Origin: Stutzerimonas stutzeri | GTDB lineage: Bacteria > Pseudomonadota > Gammaproteobacteria > Pseudomonadales > Pseudomonadaceae | Assembly (NCBI RefSeq): GCF_024451105.1 | Contig: NZ_JANGEY010000003.1 | Span: 332,221-396,220, forward strand | Direction of reading: 5' to 3' | DNA: 64,000 nt | In this document: one piece after another, positions 28,209 to 37,725 of the stretch | Layout of the letters: each line of letters begins with the position of its first letter | Numbering within the stretch: position 1 is the stretch's first letter | Made by a program: the position numbers and the translations under genes | The notes under the pieces: generated by a model | What the model saw: only the letters and a program-made list of their open reading frames with translations | The model's database searches: none | Told to the model about the DNA's origin: nothing

Positions 28209-28835
28209 CTAGTTGCCGGCCGTGAAGGCCGCATGGCTGTTGATCAGGTTGCGATAGTCCGGGATGTGGTTGGAGAACAGCGCCGCCAGCCCCTCGACGT
28301 CGTTGCGCCAGTCGCGGTGCAGCTCGCAGGCCACGCCGAACCAGGTCATCAGCTGCGCACCGGCCGCCGCCATGCGCTGCCAGGCCGCCTGCCGGGTCAC
28401 CTCGTTGAAGGTGCCGGAGGCATCGGTGACCACGAACACCTCGAAACCTTCCTCGATCGCCGACAGCGCCGGAAAGGCCACGCACACCTCGGTCACCACC
28501 CCGGCGAGGATCAGCTGCCGGCGGCCGGTGGCCTTCACCGCCTTGACGAAGTCCTCGTTGTCCCAGGCGTTGATCTGTCCCGGCCGGGCGATGTAGGGCG
28601 CATCGGGAAACTGCGCCTTCAGCTCCGGCACCAGCGGGCCGTTGGGGCCGCTCTCGAAGCTGGTGGTGAGCAGGGTCGGCAGCTTGAAGTACTGCGCCAG
28701 ATCGGCCAGCGCCAGCACGTTGTTCTTGAAGCGGTCCGGATCGTGGTCGCGCACCAGGGACAGCAGGCCGGTCTGGTGGTCGACCAGCAGGACAGCGGCC
28801 TGGTTCTTGTCGAGACGCTGATAGGGGGTGTTCAT
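28209..28835 (-). CDS. ycaC: YcaC-like [21 protein letters not shown] hydrolase
   Basis: A 208-residue cysteine hydrolase of the [15 protein letters not shown] superfamily. The catalytic triad is visible: Asp in AVLLVDHQTGLL, Lys in the middle (KAVKATGRRQL region), and Cys in GVVTEVCVAF. The sequence follows the YcaC type closely (NVLALADLAQYFKLPTLLTTS, INAWDNEDFVKAVKATG). The physiological substrate of YcaC is unknown. CAGGAGG stands 5 bases before ATG 28835. It is monocistronic and convergent with scoB. Confidence 0.88.
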   Translation of the reverse strand: MNTPYQRLDKNQAAVLLVDHQTGLLSLVRDHDPDRFKNNVLALADLAQYFKLPTLLTTSFESGPNGPLVPELKAQFPDAPYIARPGQINAWDNEDFVKAVKATGRRQLILAGVVTEVCVAFPALSAIEEGFEVFVVTDASGTFNEVTRQAAWQRMAAAGAQLMTWFGVACELHRDWRNDVEGLAALFSNHIPDYRNLINSHAAFTAGN

Positions 28836-29013
28836 GGAGACCTCCTGGCGATGGCTCGCCGCATGGAGCGGAATTTCCGCGCGACCGGCCCCGGCCCGGC
28901 GCACAACTCCACACGTTAGGCCAGCTTGCCCGGCCGCGCAGGCCGGTACGCCGACCGCTCGTCACTCGGGCCGCCGCCGCAGGGCAACCCGGCCCACGAA
29001 AACCCTCGTCATT

Positions 29014-29041
29014 TTGACAACCCCGTTTCCGGTGCAAGACT
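29014..29041 (+). promoter_or_regulatory. Possible sigma-70 promoter for the OmpA-like lipoprotein gene
   Basis: TTGACA (29014-29019), 16 bases, then AAGACT, about 75 bases before the start. The -35 is perfect and the -10 weak. Confidence 0.35.
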
Positions 29042-29116
29042 TGCTGCATTGCTCCGCCTTTCTTTCCCGGGCCGGCAAGACGAGTCGCAACTCCCGCCTC
29101 ATCGAGGAGAACTGCA

Positions 29117-29812
29117 ATGCATATCGCAAGAACAGCTGTCCCCCTTGTCCTGGCCAGCGGCCTGCTGACCGGCTGCGCCAATCTGGTACAGAGCGACTGG
29201 CCGCCCTGCGCAGCGGTCGGCGGTGTCGTCGGCGCCGGTCTCGGCGCCATCGAGAGCGCCACCTGGGCCGCCGGCGGCCTGGGTCTCGGTGCCCTGACCG
29301 GCGCGGCCTACTGCTGGGTGCACGGCGACGCCGACGGCGACGGCGTGGTCAACAAGGACGACAAGTGCCCGGATACCCCGCGCGGCACCCCGGTCGACGC
29401 CAGCGGCTGTCCGCAGCCGGTGGCCGTCGCCCCGGTGCCCGAACCGATGCCCCCGGCCCCGGCGATGGTGCGCGTGGAACTCGACGTCAAGTTCGACTTC
29501 GACAAGGACGTGGTCAAGGAAGGCTACAAGGCCGACATCCGCGCCGTGGCCGACTTCATGCGCGAGTACCCGCAGACCACCACCGTGGTCGAGGGGCACA
29601 CCGACTCGGTCGGCCCGGACGCCTACAACCAGCGCCTCTCCGAGCGCCGCGCCAATGCCGTGCGCAGCGTGCTGGTCAACGAGTACGGCGTGGCGTCCGA
29701 GCGCGTCGATGCGATCGGCTATGGCGAGAGCCGACCGGTGGCCGACAACGCCACCCCGGAAGGACGCGCCATCAACCGTCGCGTGGAAGCGGCGGTCGAG
29801 GCACGCCCCTGA
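29117..29812 (+). CDS. OmpA-family outer-membrane lipoprotein
   Basis: A 231-residue lipoprotein. The lipobox LTGC places the lipidated cysteine at residue 20. A glycine/alanine-rich segment (about 30-68) could be a glycine-zipper membrane hairpin. DADGDGVVNKDDKCPDTP is a thrombospondin type 3 calcium repeat. Residues about 118-231 are an OmpA C-terminal peptidoglycan-binding domain (VKFDFDKDVV, VEGHTDSVGPDAYNQRLSERRA). It likely anchors the outer membrane to the cell wall. GAGGAGA is 7 bases upstream of the start. Its stop overlaps the probable CTG start of the next gene. Confidence 0.9.
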   Translation: MHIARTAVPLVLASGLLTGCANLVQSDWPPCAAVGGVVGAGLGAIESATWAAGGLGLGALTGAAYCWVHGDADGDGVVNKDDKCPDTPRGTPVDASGCPQPVAVAPVPEPMPPAPAMVRVELDVKFDFDKDVVKEGYKADIRAVADFMREYPQTTTVVEGHTDSVGPDAYNQRLSERRANAVRSVLVNEYGVASERVDAIGYGESRPVADNATPEGRAINRRVEAAVEARP

Positions 29813-30891
29813 GCACGGCCCCGTGCCTACTGCTGGCCGCCCTGCTGCTGACGCTGCTGGGCGGCTGCGCCGTGCGAACACCGCCCCCCGTCCAGCCCCC
29901 GACCGCCGCGGAGGTCTCCGCCAGCACCTGGCGACAGGTCGACAGCGACCTGCTCGCCGCCTCCCGGGAGGCCCGCGAGCAGGCCGCGGAGTACGCCGAA
30001 GACCTCATGGGGCGCTGGATGCAACTGGTCCGCCAGCGCACCGACGAGCACTTCATTCCCTGGTTCGGCAGTGCCTGGACCCAGCAGTGGCTGGGCATGC
30101 GGGTGACCTGGTACCAGCTCGACACCGCGCAGGCGAAACCGCCGGCCGCCGAACGCCTGGCCCTCTACCTGCAGGACCAATACCAGGAGCGCGTGCTGGA
30201 ACCGGTCGCCCGGCTGATCAGTCCCGACTGGATCACCGCACAGGCGAGCCGACTCTACGTCCAGCAGCTCGGCGCACGATTGCAGGAGCTGCCGCTGCGC
30301 TACGGTGTTCCCGCCGAGCACTTCGACGCGCATCTCGAGCACATCCCGGCCATCGCCCTGGCCCCGCCGGCGAGCGCCTCGCTGCGCGAGGTCGTCCGCG
30401 CCCCGTCCCTGGAAGGTCTGCCGGCCTACGCCGGGCTCGCCGAGCGGATCCGCAACGGCCGCGACGACTCCGGCGCCTGGACCAGGGACGCCGGCCTTGC
30501 CGCGCTGGCCCGCCAGACCAGCACGCGACTGGCGGACGAGCAGAACACCCAGGGTGTGGTCGGCGCCCTCGCCGCGGTGGTCGGCCGAGTCGCCGGCATG
30601 GCGATCTCCCTGGGCTCGGCAGCCGTCACGTCGCTGACCCGCGAGGAGCGACGCCCGCAACTGGAGGCACAGCTGCGCCTGAACCTGCAGGCCGCCTTCG
30701 AGGCGCAATGGCAGGAACTGCTGCACGATCCCGACAGCGGCGTCCTGGCCGGGGTCCGGCACCTTTCCGGGCAGATCGAGGGCGCACTGGACGAGCGCCT
30801 CGCCCGCTCGCTCGAACCCGCCGCGCAGCCCCTCGCCGCGCCGCTGCAGCCCGACACCGATGCCGCGGAGGCCAGCTATCGGCTCTGGTAG
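29809..30891 (+). CDS. Unrecognised putative lipoprotein, possible CTG start
   Basis: An approximately 360-residue protein of no recognised family. Near its start is a hydrophobic run, CLLLAALLLTLLGGC, that ends in a lipobox-like LGGC, so a lipoprotein is likely. No ATG, GTG or TTG lies in frame at a suitable place; the CTG at 29809 overlaps the previous stop as CTGA, with GAGG about 10 bases upstream. This could be a rare CTG start with coupling. The body is alpha-helical, with a Gly/Ala-rich hydrophobic segment (VVGALAAVVGRVAGMAISLG) that may be membrane-inserted. It is co-directional with the OmpA-like gene, suggesting a shared envelope function. Reading and frame are firm because the coding bias is strong to the TAG at 30891. 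Confidence 0.7.
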   Translation: MSTAPCLLLAALLLTLLGGCAVRTPPPVQPPTAAEVSASTWRQVDSDLLAASREAREQAAEYAEDLMGRWMQLVRQRTDEHFIPWFGSAWTQQWLGMRVTWYQLDTAQAKPPAAERLALYLQDQYQERVLEPVARLISPDWITAQASRLYVQQLGARLQELPLRYGVPAEHFDAHLEHIPAIALAPPASASLREVVRAPSLEGLPAYAGLAERIRNGRDDSGAWTRDAGLAALARQTSTRLADEQNTQGVVGALAAVVGRVAGMAISLGSAAVTSLTREERRPQLEAQLRLNLQAAFEAQWQELLHDPDSGVLAGVRHLSGQIEGALDERLARSLEPAAQPLAAPLQPDTDAAEASYRLW

Positions 30892-30909
30892 CCCGGGCCG
30901 GCGCCGGCC

Positions 30910-31365
30910 TCACAGCGGCAGGCTGACCTCGTCCTTCACCTCGCGCAGCACCACGCTGGTGTGCACGCTGGCCACCCCGGGCAGGCGGAAGATGCGCTGC
31001 TGCAGTACCTGGTCGTAGGCCTTGATGTCGCTGGTGACCACCTTGATCAGGTAGTCGGCCTTGCCGGTGGTGGCGTAGCAGGCAACGATCTCCGGGGTAG
31101 CCGCCACCGCCGCCTCGAACTCGGCGGTCACATCGCCGGCGTGGCGGCTCAGCGCCACCTCGGCGAACACGCAGTTCTGCAGGCCGACCTTCTCGCGATC
31201 CACCAGCACCGTATAGCGGCGGATCACCCCCTCCTCCTCCAGCTCCTTGATGCGCCGCCAGCAGGGCGTGGTCGACAGGCCGACCTTCTCGGCGAGCTGC
31301 TGCATGGTCTGCCGGGCGTCGCGCTGCAGTTCGCTGAGCAGCTGGCGGGCGAACTTGTCGAGCAT
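30910..31365 (-). CDS. Lrp/AsnC-family transcriptional regulator
   Basis: A 151-residue regulator: winged helix at 1-60 (LLSELQRDARQTMQQLAEKVGLS in two helices, then TPCWRRIKELEEEGVIRRY) and an RAM ligand-binding domain (ATTGKADYLIKVVTSDIKAYDQ). It is divergent from the indolepyruvate oxidoreductase gene with 137 bases between, so it probably senses an amino acid and controls that gene. This neighbour pair is common in proteobacteria. A 7-bp perfect dyad in the gap is a candidate operator. Confidence 0.92.
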   Translation of the reverse strand: MLDKFARQLLSELQRDARQTMQQLAEKVGLSTTPCWRRIKELEEEGVIRRYTVLVDREKVGLQNCVFAEVALSRHAGDVTAEFEAAVAATPEIVACYATTGKADYLIKVVTSDIKAYDQVLQQRIFRLPGVASVHTSVVLREVKDEVSLPL

Positions 31366-31453
31366 GACATTCTCCTTTTGCCGAAATTGCGATTCATTTT
31401 TTCTCGAATCTACCGCCTACCAGGGAAAAAGAGAAACAAAAAACCGCCTGCGC

Positions 31454-31472
31454 TGGGGAACACTATTCCCCA
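31454..31472 (+). promoter_or_regulatory. Palindrome TGGGGAA-N5-TTCCCCA before the oxidoreductase gene
   Basis: A perfect 7-bp dyad centred about 40 bases before the oxidoreductase start. It is a candidate site for the divergent Lrp-type regulator or for another repressor. Confidence 0.45.
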
Positions 31473-31495
31473 CAGAACAACACCTCTCGCAGGAC

Positions 31496-31503
31496 AACAA
31501 CAA
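31496..31503 (+). promoter_or_regulatory. AANAANAA motif (candidate Hfq/Crc site) at the oxidoreductase start
   Basis: AACAACAA runs into the A of the start codon, and a near-copy, AACAACAC, lies 20 bases upstream at 31476-31483. Placement at the initiation region is where Hfq/Crc acts in Pseudomonas catabolite repression. Confidence 0.45.
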
Positions 31504-34500
31504 TGACCCATGCGACCGAGCGCGCCAGCACCGTGCAGCTGCGCGACGACTACCGCCTGAGCGACAGCCTCGAAGCCACCCGCGGCCAGATCTTCCTCAC
31601 CGGCACCCAGGCCCTGGTGCGCCTGCCGCTGATGCAGCGCGCCCTCGACCGCGCGCGCGGCCTGAACAGCGCCGGCTTCATCAGCGGCTATCGCGGCTCG
31701 CCCCTGGGCATGGTCGACCAGGCCCTGTGGAAGGCCAAGCGCCTGCTGACCGACAACCAGATCGAGTTCCTCCCCGCGATCAACGAGGAACTGGGCGGCA
31801 CCGCGGTGCTCGGCACCCAGCAGGTCGAGTCCGACCCCGAGCGCACCGTCGACGGCGTGTTCGCCTACTGGTACGGCAAGGGCCCGGGCGTCGACCGCGC
31901 CGGCGATGCCCTCAAGCACGGCCACGCCTACGGCTCCTCGCCCAACGGCGGCGTGCTGATCGTCGCCGGCGACGACCACGGCTGCGTGTCCTCCTCCATG
32001 CCGCACCAGAGCGACCTGGCCTTCCAGGCCTGGAGCGTGCCGACCGTTTCCCCGGCGACCATCGCCGAATACCTGGAGTTCGGCCTGTACGGCTGGGCGC
32101 TGTCGCGCTTCTCCGGCGCCTGGGTCGGCTTCACCGCCCTGTCCGAGGTGGTGGAAAGCGGCTCGACCGTCGATCTGGACCGCATCCAGACCCGCTTCGA
32201 CGCCCCGGTGGACTACACCCCGCCGGCCGGCGGCCTGCACTATCGCTGGCCGGACCTTCCCTCGCTGCAGCTGGAAGCCCGCCAGGCCGACAAGCTCGAC
32301 GCCGTGCGTGCCTTCGCCAAGAGCAACAGCATCGACAAGACCGTCGTCGCCTGCGCGCAGGCGCGCTTCGGCATCGTCACCTGCGGCAAGGCGCACCTCG
32401 ACTTCCTCGAATGCCTGCGCCGCCTGGACATCTCCCTCGACGACCTGGCCCGCGCCGGCATCCGCGTCTACAAGATCGGCCTGTCCTTCCCCATCGAACC
32501 GAACCGCGCCCTCGACTTCGTCAAGGGTCTGGAAGAGGTGCTGGTGATCGAGGAGAAGGCGCCGGTGATTGAGCGCCAGCTGCGCGAGCTGCTCTACAAC
32601 CAGCCGAGCGAATTGCGCCCGCGCCTGCTCGGCAAGCAGGACGCCGCCGGCAAGCCGCTGCTCTCCGCCCTCGGCGAGCTGCGCCCCTCGCGCATCATGC
32701 CGGTGCTGGCCGACTGGCTGGCCCGCCAGACCGCCGATCTCGACCGCCGCCACCTGGTCCGCGACTTCACCGCGCCGCCGCAGCTGAGCAACCTCGCCGA
32801 CGCCGTGCGCCGCTCGCCGTACTTCTGCTCCGGCTGCCCGCACAACAGCTCGACCAAGGTGCCGGAAGGCTCGCGCGCGCTGGCCGGCATCGGCTGCCAC
32901 TTCATGGCCAACTGGATGGACCGCGAAACCAGCGGCCTGATCCAGATGGGCGGCGAAGGCGTCGACTGGGCTGCGCACTCGCGCTTCACCCAAGTGCCGC
33001 ACGTGTTCCAGAACCTCGGCGACGGCACCTACTACCACTCCGGCTACCTGGCGATCCGCCAGTCGATCGCCGCCAAGGCCAACATCACCTACAAGATCCT
33101 GTTCAACGACGCGGTGGCCATGACCGGCGGCCAGCCGGTGGACGGCACCATCACCGTCGACGCCATCGCCCAGCAGGTCAGCGCCGAGGGCGCACGCAAG
33201 GTGGTGGTGCTCAGCGACGACATCGCCAAGTACGAAAGCCAGCGCAGCCGCTTCCCGGCCAGCACCGCCTTCCACCCGCGCGAGGATCTGGACAAGGTGC
33301 AGCGCGAACTGCGCGAGACCGCCGGCGTCACCGTGCTGATCTACGAGCAGACCTGCGCCGCCGAGAAGCGTCGCCGCCGCAAGAAGGGCGAATTCCCCGA
33401 CCCGGACCGTCGCCTGTTCATCAACCAGGCGGTGTGCGAAGGCTGCGGCGACTGCGGCGTGGTCTCCAACTGCCTGTCGCTGGTGCCGCTGGAAACCGAA
33501 CTGGGCCGCAAGCGCCAGCTCGACCAGTCGTCGTGCAACAAGGACTACTCCTGCGTCAACGGCTTTTGCCCGAGCTTCGTCTCGGTCAAGGGCGGCCGCG
33601 TGCGCAAAGGCGTCGGCGCCCTGCAGGGCGAAGCCGGCCAACGCGCCCTCGCCGAGCTGCTGAACAACCTGCCGCGTCCGGCGGCCCATGTGTGGAACGC
33701 GCCCTACGACCTGCTGGTCACCGGCGTCGGCGGCACCGGCGTGGTCACCGTCGGCGCGCTGATCTCCATGGCCGCCCACCTGGAGTTCAAGTCGGCCAGC
33801 GTGCTCGACTTCATGGGCTTCGCCCAGAAGGGCGGCGCCGTGCTGTCCTTCGTGCGCCTGGCCGACGTGCCGGAGCGCCTCAACCAGGTGCGCATCGACA
33901 CCCAGCAGGCCGACGCCCTGCTCGCCTGCGACCTGGTGGTGGCCGCCTCCGCCGACGCCCTGCAGAGCGTCAAGCACGGCCGCACCAAGGTGGTCGCCAA
34001 CCGCCACGTGCTGCCGACCGCCGAGTTCGTGCGCAACCCGGACGCCAACCTGCAGACCGAAGGCCTGCTGGAAAAGATCCGCCACGCCGTCGGCGAGGCC
34101 GGCCTGGAGCTGTGCGACGCGCAGAGCCTGGCCCAGCGCGCCTTGGGCGACAGCATCGGCGCCAACATCCTGCTGATGGGCTACGCCTGGCAGGCCGGGC
34201 TGATCCCGCTGAGCCTGGAATCCTTGCAGCGCGCCATCGAGCTGAACGGCGTCGCCGTGCCGATGAACCTGGCCGCCTTCGGGCTCGGCCGCCTGGCCCG
34301 CGCCAACCCGCAGGGCCTGCGCCAGCTGCTCAGCCGCAGCGCCGAGATCGACGAGTTCCGCGCCATCGAGGACTTCGACGAGCTGGTCGCCCACCGCGAG
34401 CTGCTGCTCACCGACTACCAGAACGCCGCCTACGCCCGCCGCTTCCGCCAACTGGTCGACGAGGTGGCGAAGGCCGAACGCGCCCTGCTCGGCCCGCAGG

Positions 34501-35096
34501 CCAAGCTGCGCCTGAGCCCGGCGGTGGCGCGCGGTTACGCCAAGCTGATGGCCTACAAGGACGAGTACGAGGTGGCGCGTCTGTACAGCGACCCGCAGTT
34601 CCGCGCCCAGCTCGAGGCGCAGTTCGAGGGCGACTTCCGCCTGGAATTCCACATGGCCCCGCCGCTGCTGTCGCGCCCGGGCGCGGACGGCCGTGTGCGC
34701 AAGATCACCCTGGGCCCGTGGCTTGCCAAGGTCTTCCCGCTGCTGGCCAAGGCCAAGGCCCTGCGCGGCAGCGCGCTGGACCTGTTCGGCAAGACCGAGG
34801 AGCGGCGCATGGAGCGCCGGCTGATCGAGGACTACGCCGCGCGCATCCGCGAGCTGCTGCCGCAGCTGACCGAGGACAACCTCGACGCCGCCGTGCGCAT
34901 CGCCGCGCTGGCCGAGGAGATCCGCGGCTACGGCCACGTCAAGCTGGCCAGCGTCGAGCGCGTCAGGGCCCGCGAGGCGCAGCTGCTGCACGCCTTCGCG
35001 CCGCAGCGCTACGCCAAGCCGCAGCCGAAGGTCGAGGCGGTGCCGGTGCAGGTGGTGCACATCCAGCCGGCCAGGGCCGAACAGAATCCCGCTTGA
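31503..35096 (+). CDS. Indolepyruvate ferredoxin oxidoreductase, fused alpha-beta type
   Basis: A 1197-residue single-chain 2-oxoacid:ferredoxin oxidoreductase that oxidatively decarboxylates aryl pyruvates to aryl-acetyl-CoA. The N-terminal third has the pyrimidine-binding part (SGYRGSPLGMVDQALW, INEELGGTAVLG). The middle contains the thiamine-diphosphate domain (YFCSGCPHNSSTKVPEG, GIGCHFMANWMDRET, MGGEGVDWA, LFNDAVAMTGGQPVDG), then the iron-sulfur cysteines C-x2-C-x2-C-x4-C in CEGCGDCGVVSNC. The C-terminal third is the gamma-like domain (VTGVGGTGVVTVGALISMAA). It may consume the keto acids formed by the nearby aromatic aminotransferase. Regulation is probably by the divergent Lrp protein and by Hfq/Crc. 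A strong terminator follows. Confidence 0.93.
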   Translation: MTHATERASTVQLRDDYRLSDSLEATRGQIFLTGTQALVRLPLMQRALDRARGLNSAGFISGYRGSPLGMVDQALWKAKRLLTDNQIEFLPAINEELGGTAVLGTQQVESDPERTVDGVFAYWYGKGPGVDRAGDALKHGHAYGSSPNGGVLIVAGDDHGCVSSSMPHQSDLAFQAWSVPTVSPATIAEYLEFGLYGWALSRFSGAWVGFTALSEVVESGSTVDLDRIQTRFDAPVDYTPPAGGLHYRWPDLPSLQLEARQADKLDAVRAFAKSNSIDKTVVACAQARFGIVTCGKAHLDFLECLRRLDISLDDLARAGIRVYKIGLSFPIEPNRALDFVKGLEEVLVIEEKAPVIERQLRELLYNQPSELRPRLLGKQDAAGKPLLSALGELRPSRIMPVLADWLARQTADLDRRHLVRDFTAPPQLSNLADAVRRSPYFCSGCPHNSSTKVPEGSRALAGIGCHFMANWMDRETSGLIQMGGEGVDWAAHSRFTQVPHVFQNLGDGTYYHSGYLAIRQSIAAKANITYKILFNDAVAMTGGQPVDGTITVDAIAQQVSAEGARKVVVLSDDIAKYESQRSRFPASTAFHPREDLDKVQRELRETAGVTVLIYEQTCAAEKRRRRKKGEFPDPDRRLFINQAVCEGCGDCGVVSNCLSLVPLETELGRKRQLDQSSCNKDYSCVNGFCPSFVSVKGGRVRKGVGALQGEAGQRALAELLNNLPRPAAHVWNAPYDLLVTGVGGTGVVTVGALISMAAHLEFKSASVLDFMGFAQKGGAVLSFVRLADVPERLNQVRIDTQQADALLACDLVVAASADALQSVKHGRTKVVANRHVLPTAEFVRNPDANLQTEGLLEKIRHAVGEAGLELCDAQSLAQRALGDSIGANILLMGYAWQAGLIPLSLESLQRAIELNGVAVPMNLAAFGLGRLARANPQGLRQLLSRSAEIDEFRAIEDFDELVAHRELLLTDYQNAAYARRFRQLVDEVAKAERALLGPQAKLRLSPAVARGYAKLMAYKDEYEVARLYSDPQFRAQLEAQFEGDFRLEFHMAPPLLSRPGADGRVRKITLGPWLAKVFPLLAKAKALRGSALDLFGKTEERRMERRLIEDYAARIRELLPQLTEDNLDAAVRIAALAEEIRGYGHVKLASVERVRAREAQLLHAFAPQRYAKPQPKVEAVPVQVVHIQPARAEQNPA

Positions 35097-35137
35097 GGCA
35101 AGTGGACCGGGCACGTTGATGGCGTGTGCCCGCTTTG

Positions 35138-35169
35138 CCGCCCGCATCGCAAGGTGCGGGCGGTTTTTT
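35138..35169 (+). terminator. Intrinsic terminator after the oxidoreductase gene
   Basis: CCGCCCGCA/TGCGGGCGG, a 9-bp perfect stem with an 8-base loop, followed by TTTTTT. The same T-run supplies the TAA stop of the convergent gene on the minus strand. Confidence 0.85.
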
Positions 35170-35800
35170 ATGGCTGCGCCGCCTCGGCGGCCTTCAGATC
35201 GGCGGCCACCCTGCGCTGCATCTCGTAGCCCGGCGCCTCGACCGACTGGAAGTCACTGGTGTAGCGGCGGGCGAACTCGGCCACGCCCCATTCCAGATAC
35301 TGCTCGACGTGCTTGAGTTCGTGGGCCCAGAGCGCGACGTCGTCCTCGGCGGCCGCGGCGCTGCGGAACACGATGATGTCCACCAGGGTCACCGCCGCGA
35401 CATTGGGGTTGTGCAGCATGGCGTTGGCGGCGTCGAGTTCCGCGGCATCGCCGACCCGGTAGCGGACGGTCTCCAGCACCTGGGTGTCGAAGTAGTGCTC
35501 GAGCCGGGCGCGGATGTGCAGCGGGATCGGCTGCACCCCAGCGGCGGCCGCCGCGCTGCGCGCCTGCAGCAGCCAGGCCTCCAGCCCCGAGGCGGCCATC
35601 CGTCCGACGCTGTCGTAGATCTCGCCCATCTCCTCCCGGCTGCCCGGCGCGCAGAAGCAGGCGAGCACGCACACCCGGTGCTGCCCGGCCGGGCAACTGG
35701 CCTGGGCAAGCGCGCCCGACGCGGCGGCGCCCATCGCAGCGGCGAGCGACAGGGCGGCAAGGCACAGACGGCGAAGGAAGGGGATCGGCAAGGCAGACAC
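35168..35800 (-). CDS. Secreted DUF4157-like protein with an HExxH motif
   Basis: A 210-residue protein from GTG 35800, chosen because it gives a normal signal peptide (FLRRLCLAALSLAAAMGAAA, cleavage near ALAQA). A longer form from ATG 35854 would have an overlong leader and no ribosome site. The mature part has a cysteine-rich start (CPAGQHRVCVLACFC) and later ALWAHELKHVEQYLEWG, an HExxH zinc-protease-like motif as in DUF4157. A third ligand is not obvious, so it may be a protease or a zinc-binding relic. DUF4157 is also found in toxins of contractile injection systems, but nothing here points to one. Confidence 0.72.
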   Translation of the reverse strand: MSALPIPFLRRLCLAALSLAAAMGAAASGALAQASCPAGQHRVCVLACFCAPGSREEMGEIYDSVGRMAASGLEAWLLQARSAAAAAGVQPIPLHIRARLEHYFDTQVLETVRYRVGDAAELDAANAMLHNPNVAAVTLVDIIVFRSAAAAEDDVALWAHELKHVEQYLEWGVAEFARRYTSDFQSVEAPGYEMQRRVAADLKAAEAAQP

Positions 35801-35888
35801 TCCGGATGGCGGGAGACGACGGTGCAGCGCTCGTGCACCGCCGAATTGGACCATGACCGGCGGTGGCGGTTCGCCAGCATGGCGCGGC

Positions 35889-37448
<1,560 letters not shown>

Positions 37449-37580
37449 GGATAAGCCCGGATTGTCCTTGTTGTCGGGTCGGCAGGCACCTGGCGGCGCA
37501 TTCTTTCGTCAAGAATATGTGACAGAAAGGCCGAATGAAAGTCCCCGAAGACCGCCGCAAACGGGAAATAGCTGCCCATC

Positions 37581-37598
37581 CGTAACGCCAGCATTACA
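37581..37598 (+). promoter_or_regulatory. TyrR/PhhR-like box between phhR and the aminotransferase gene
   Basis: CGTAAC-GCCAGC-ATTACA has the perfect core dyad GTAA-N8-TTAC and matches the TyrR consensus TGTAAA-N6-TTTACA at 9 of 12 positions. It lies about 130 bases from both starts. Confidence 0.5.
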
Positions 37599-37725
37599 GA
37601 CGTGCCAATGACACGCTCGGCCCACACCCCCTGCCCCGGCTGCGGCTGCCCGCTCCTTGCGGTATCCATGCCACACACAAGTCCAAGAAGAGGCCGCACC
37701 GCCGGCCCACCGCAGAGGAGCAGCC

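Noticed and set aside
31410..35147. A 1245-codon antisense frame opposite the indolepyruvate oxidoreductase gene
   Set aside because: The plus strand has all thiamine-diphosphate and iron-sulfur motifs; the antisense product is low-complexity without a ribosome site.
37449..37725. A sigma-54 promoter between phhR and the aminotransferase gene
   Set aside because: TGGCAC on the minus strand near 37603 is not followed by a GC at the required distance, and no GG-N10-GC with flanking consensus was found.
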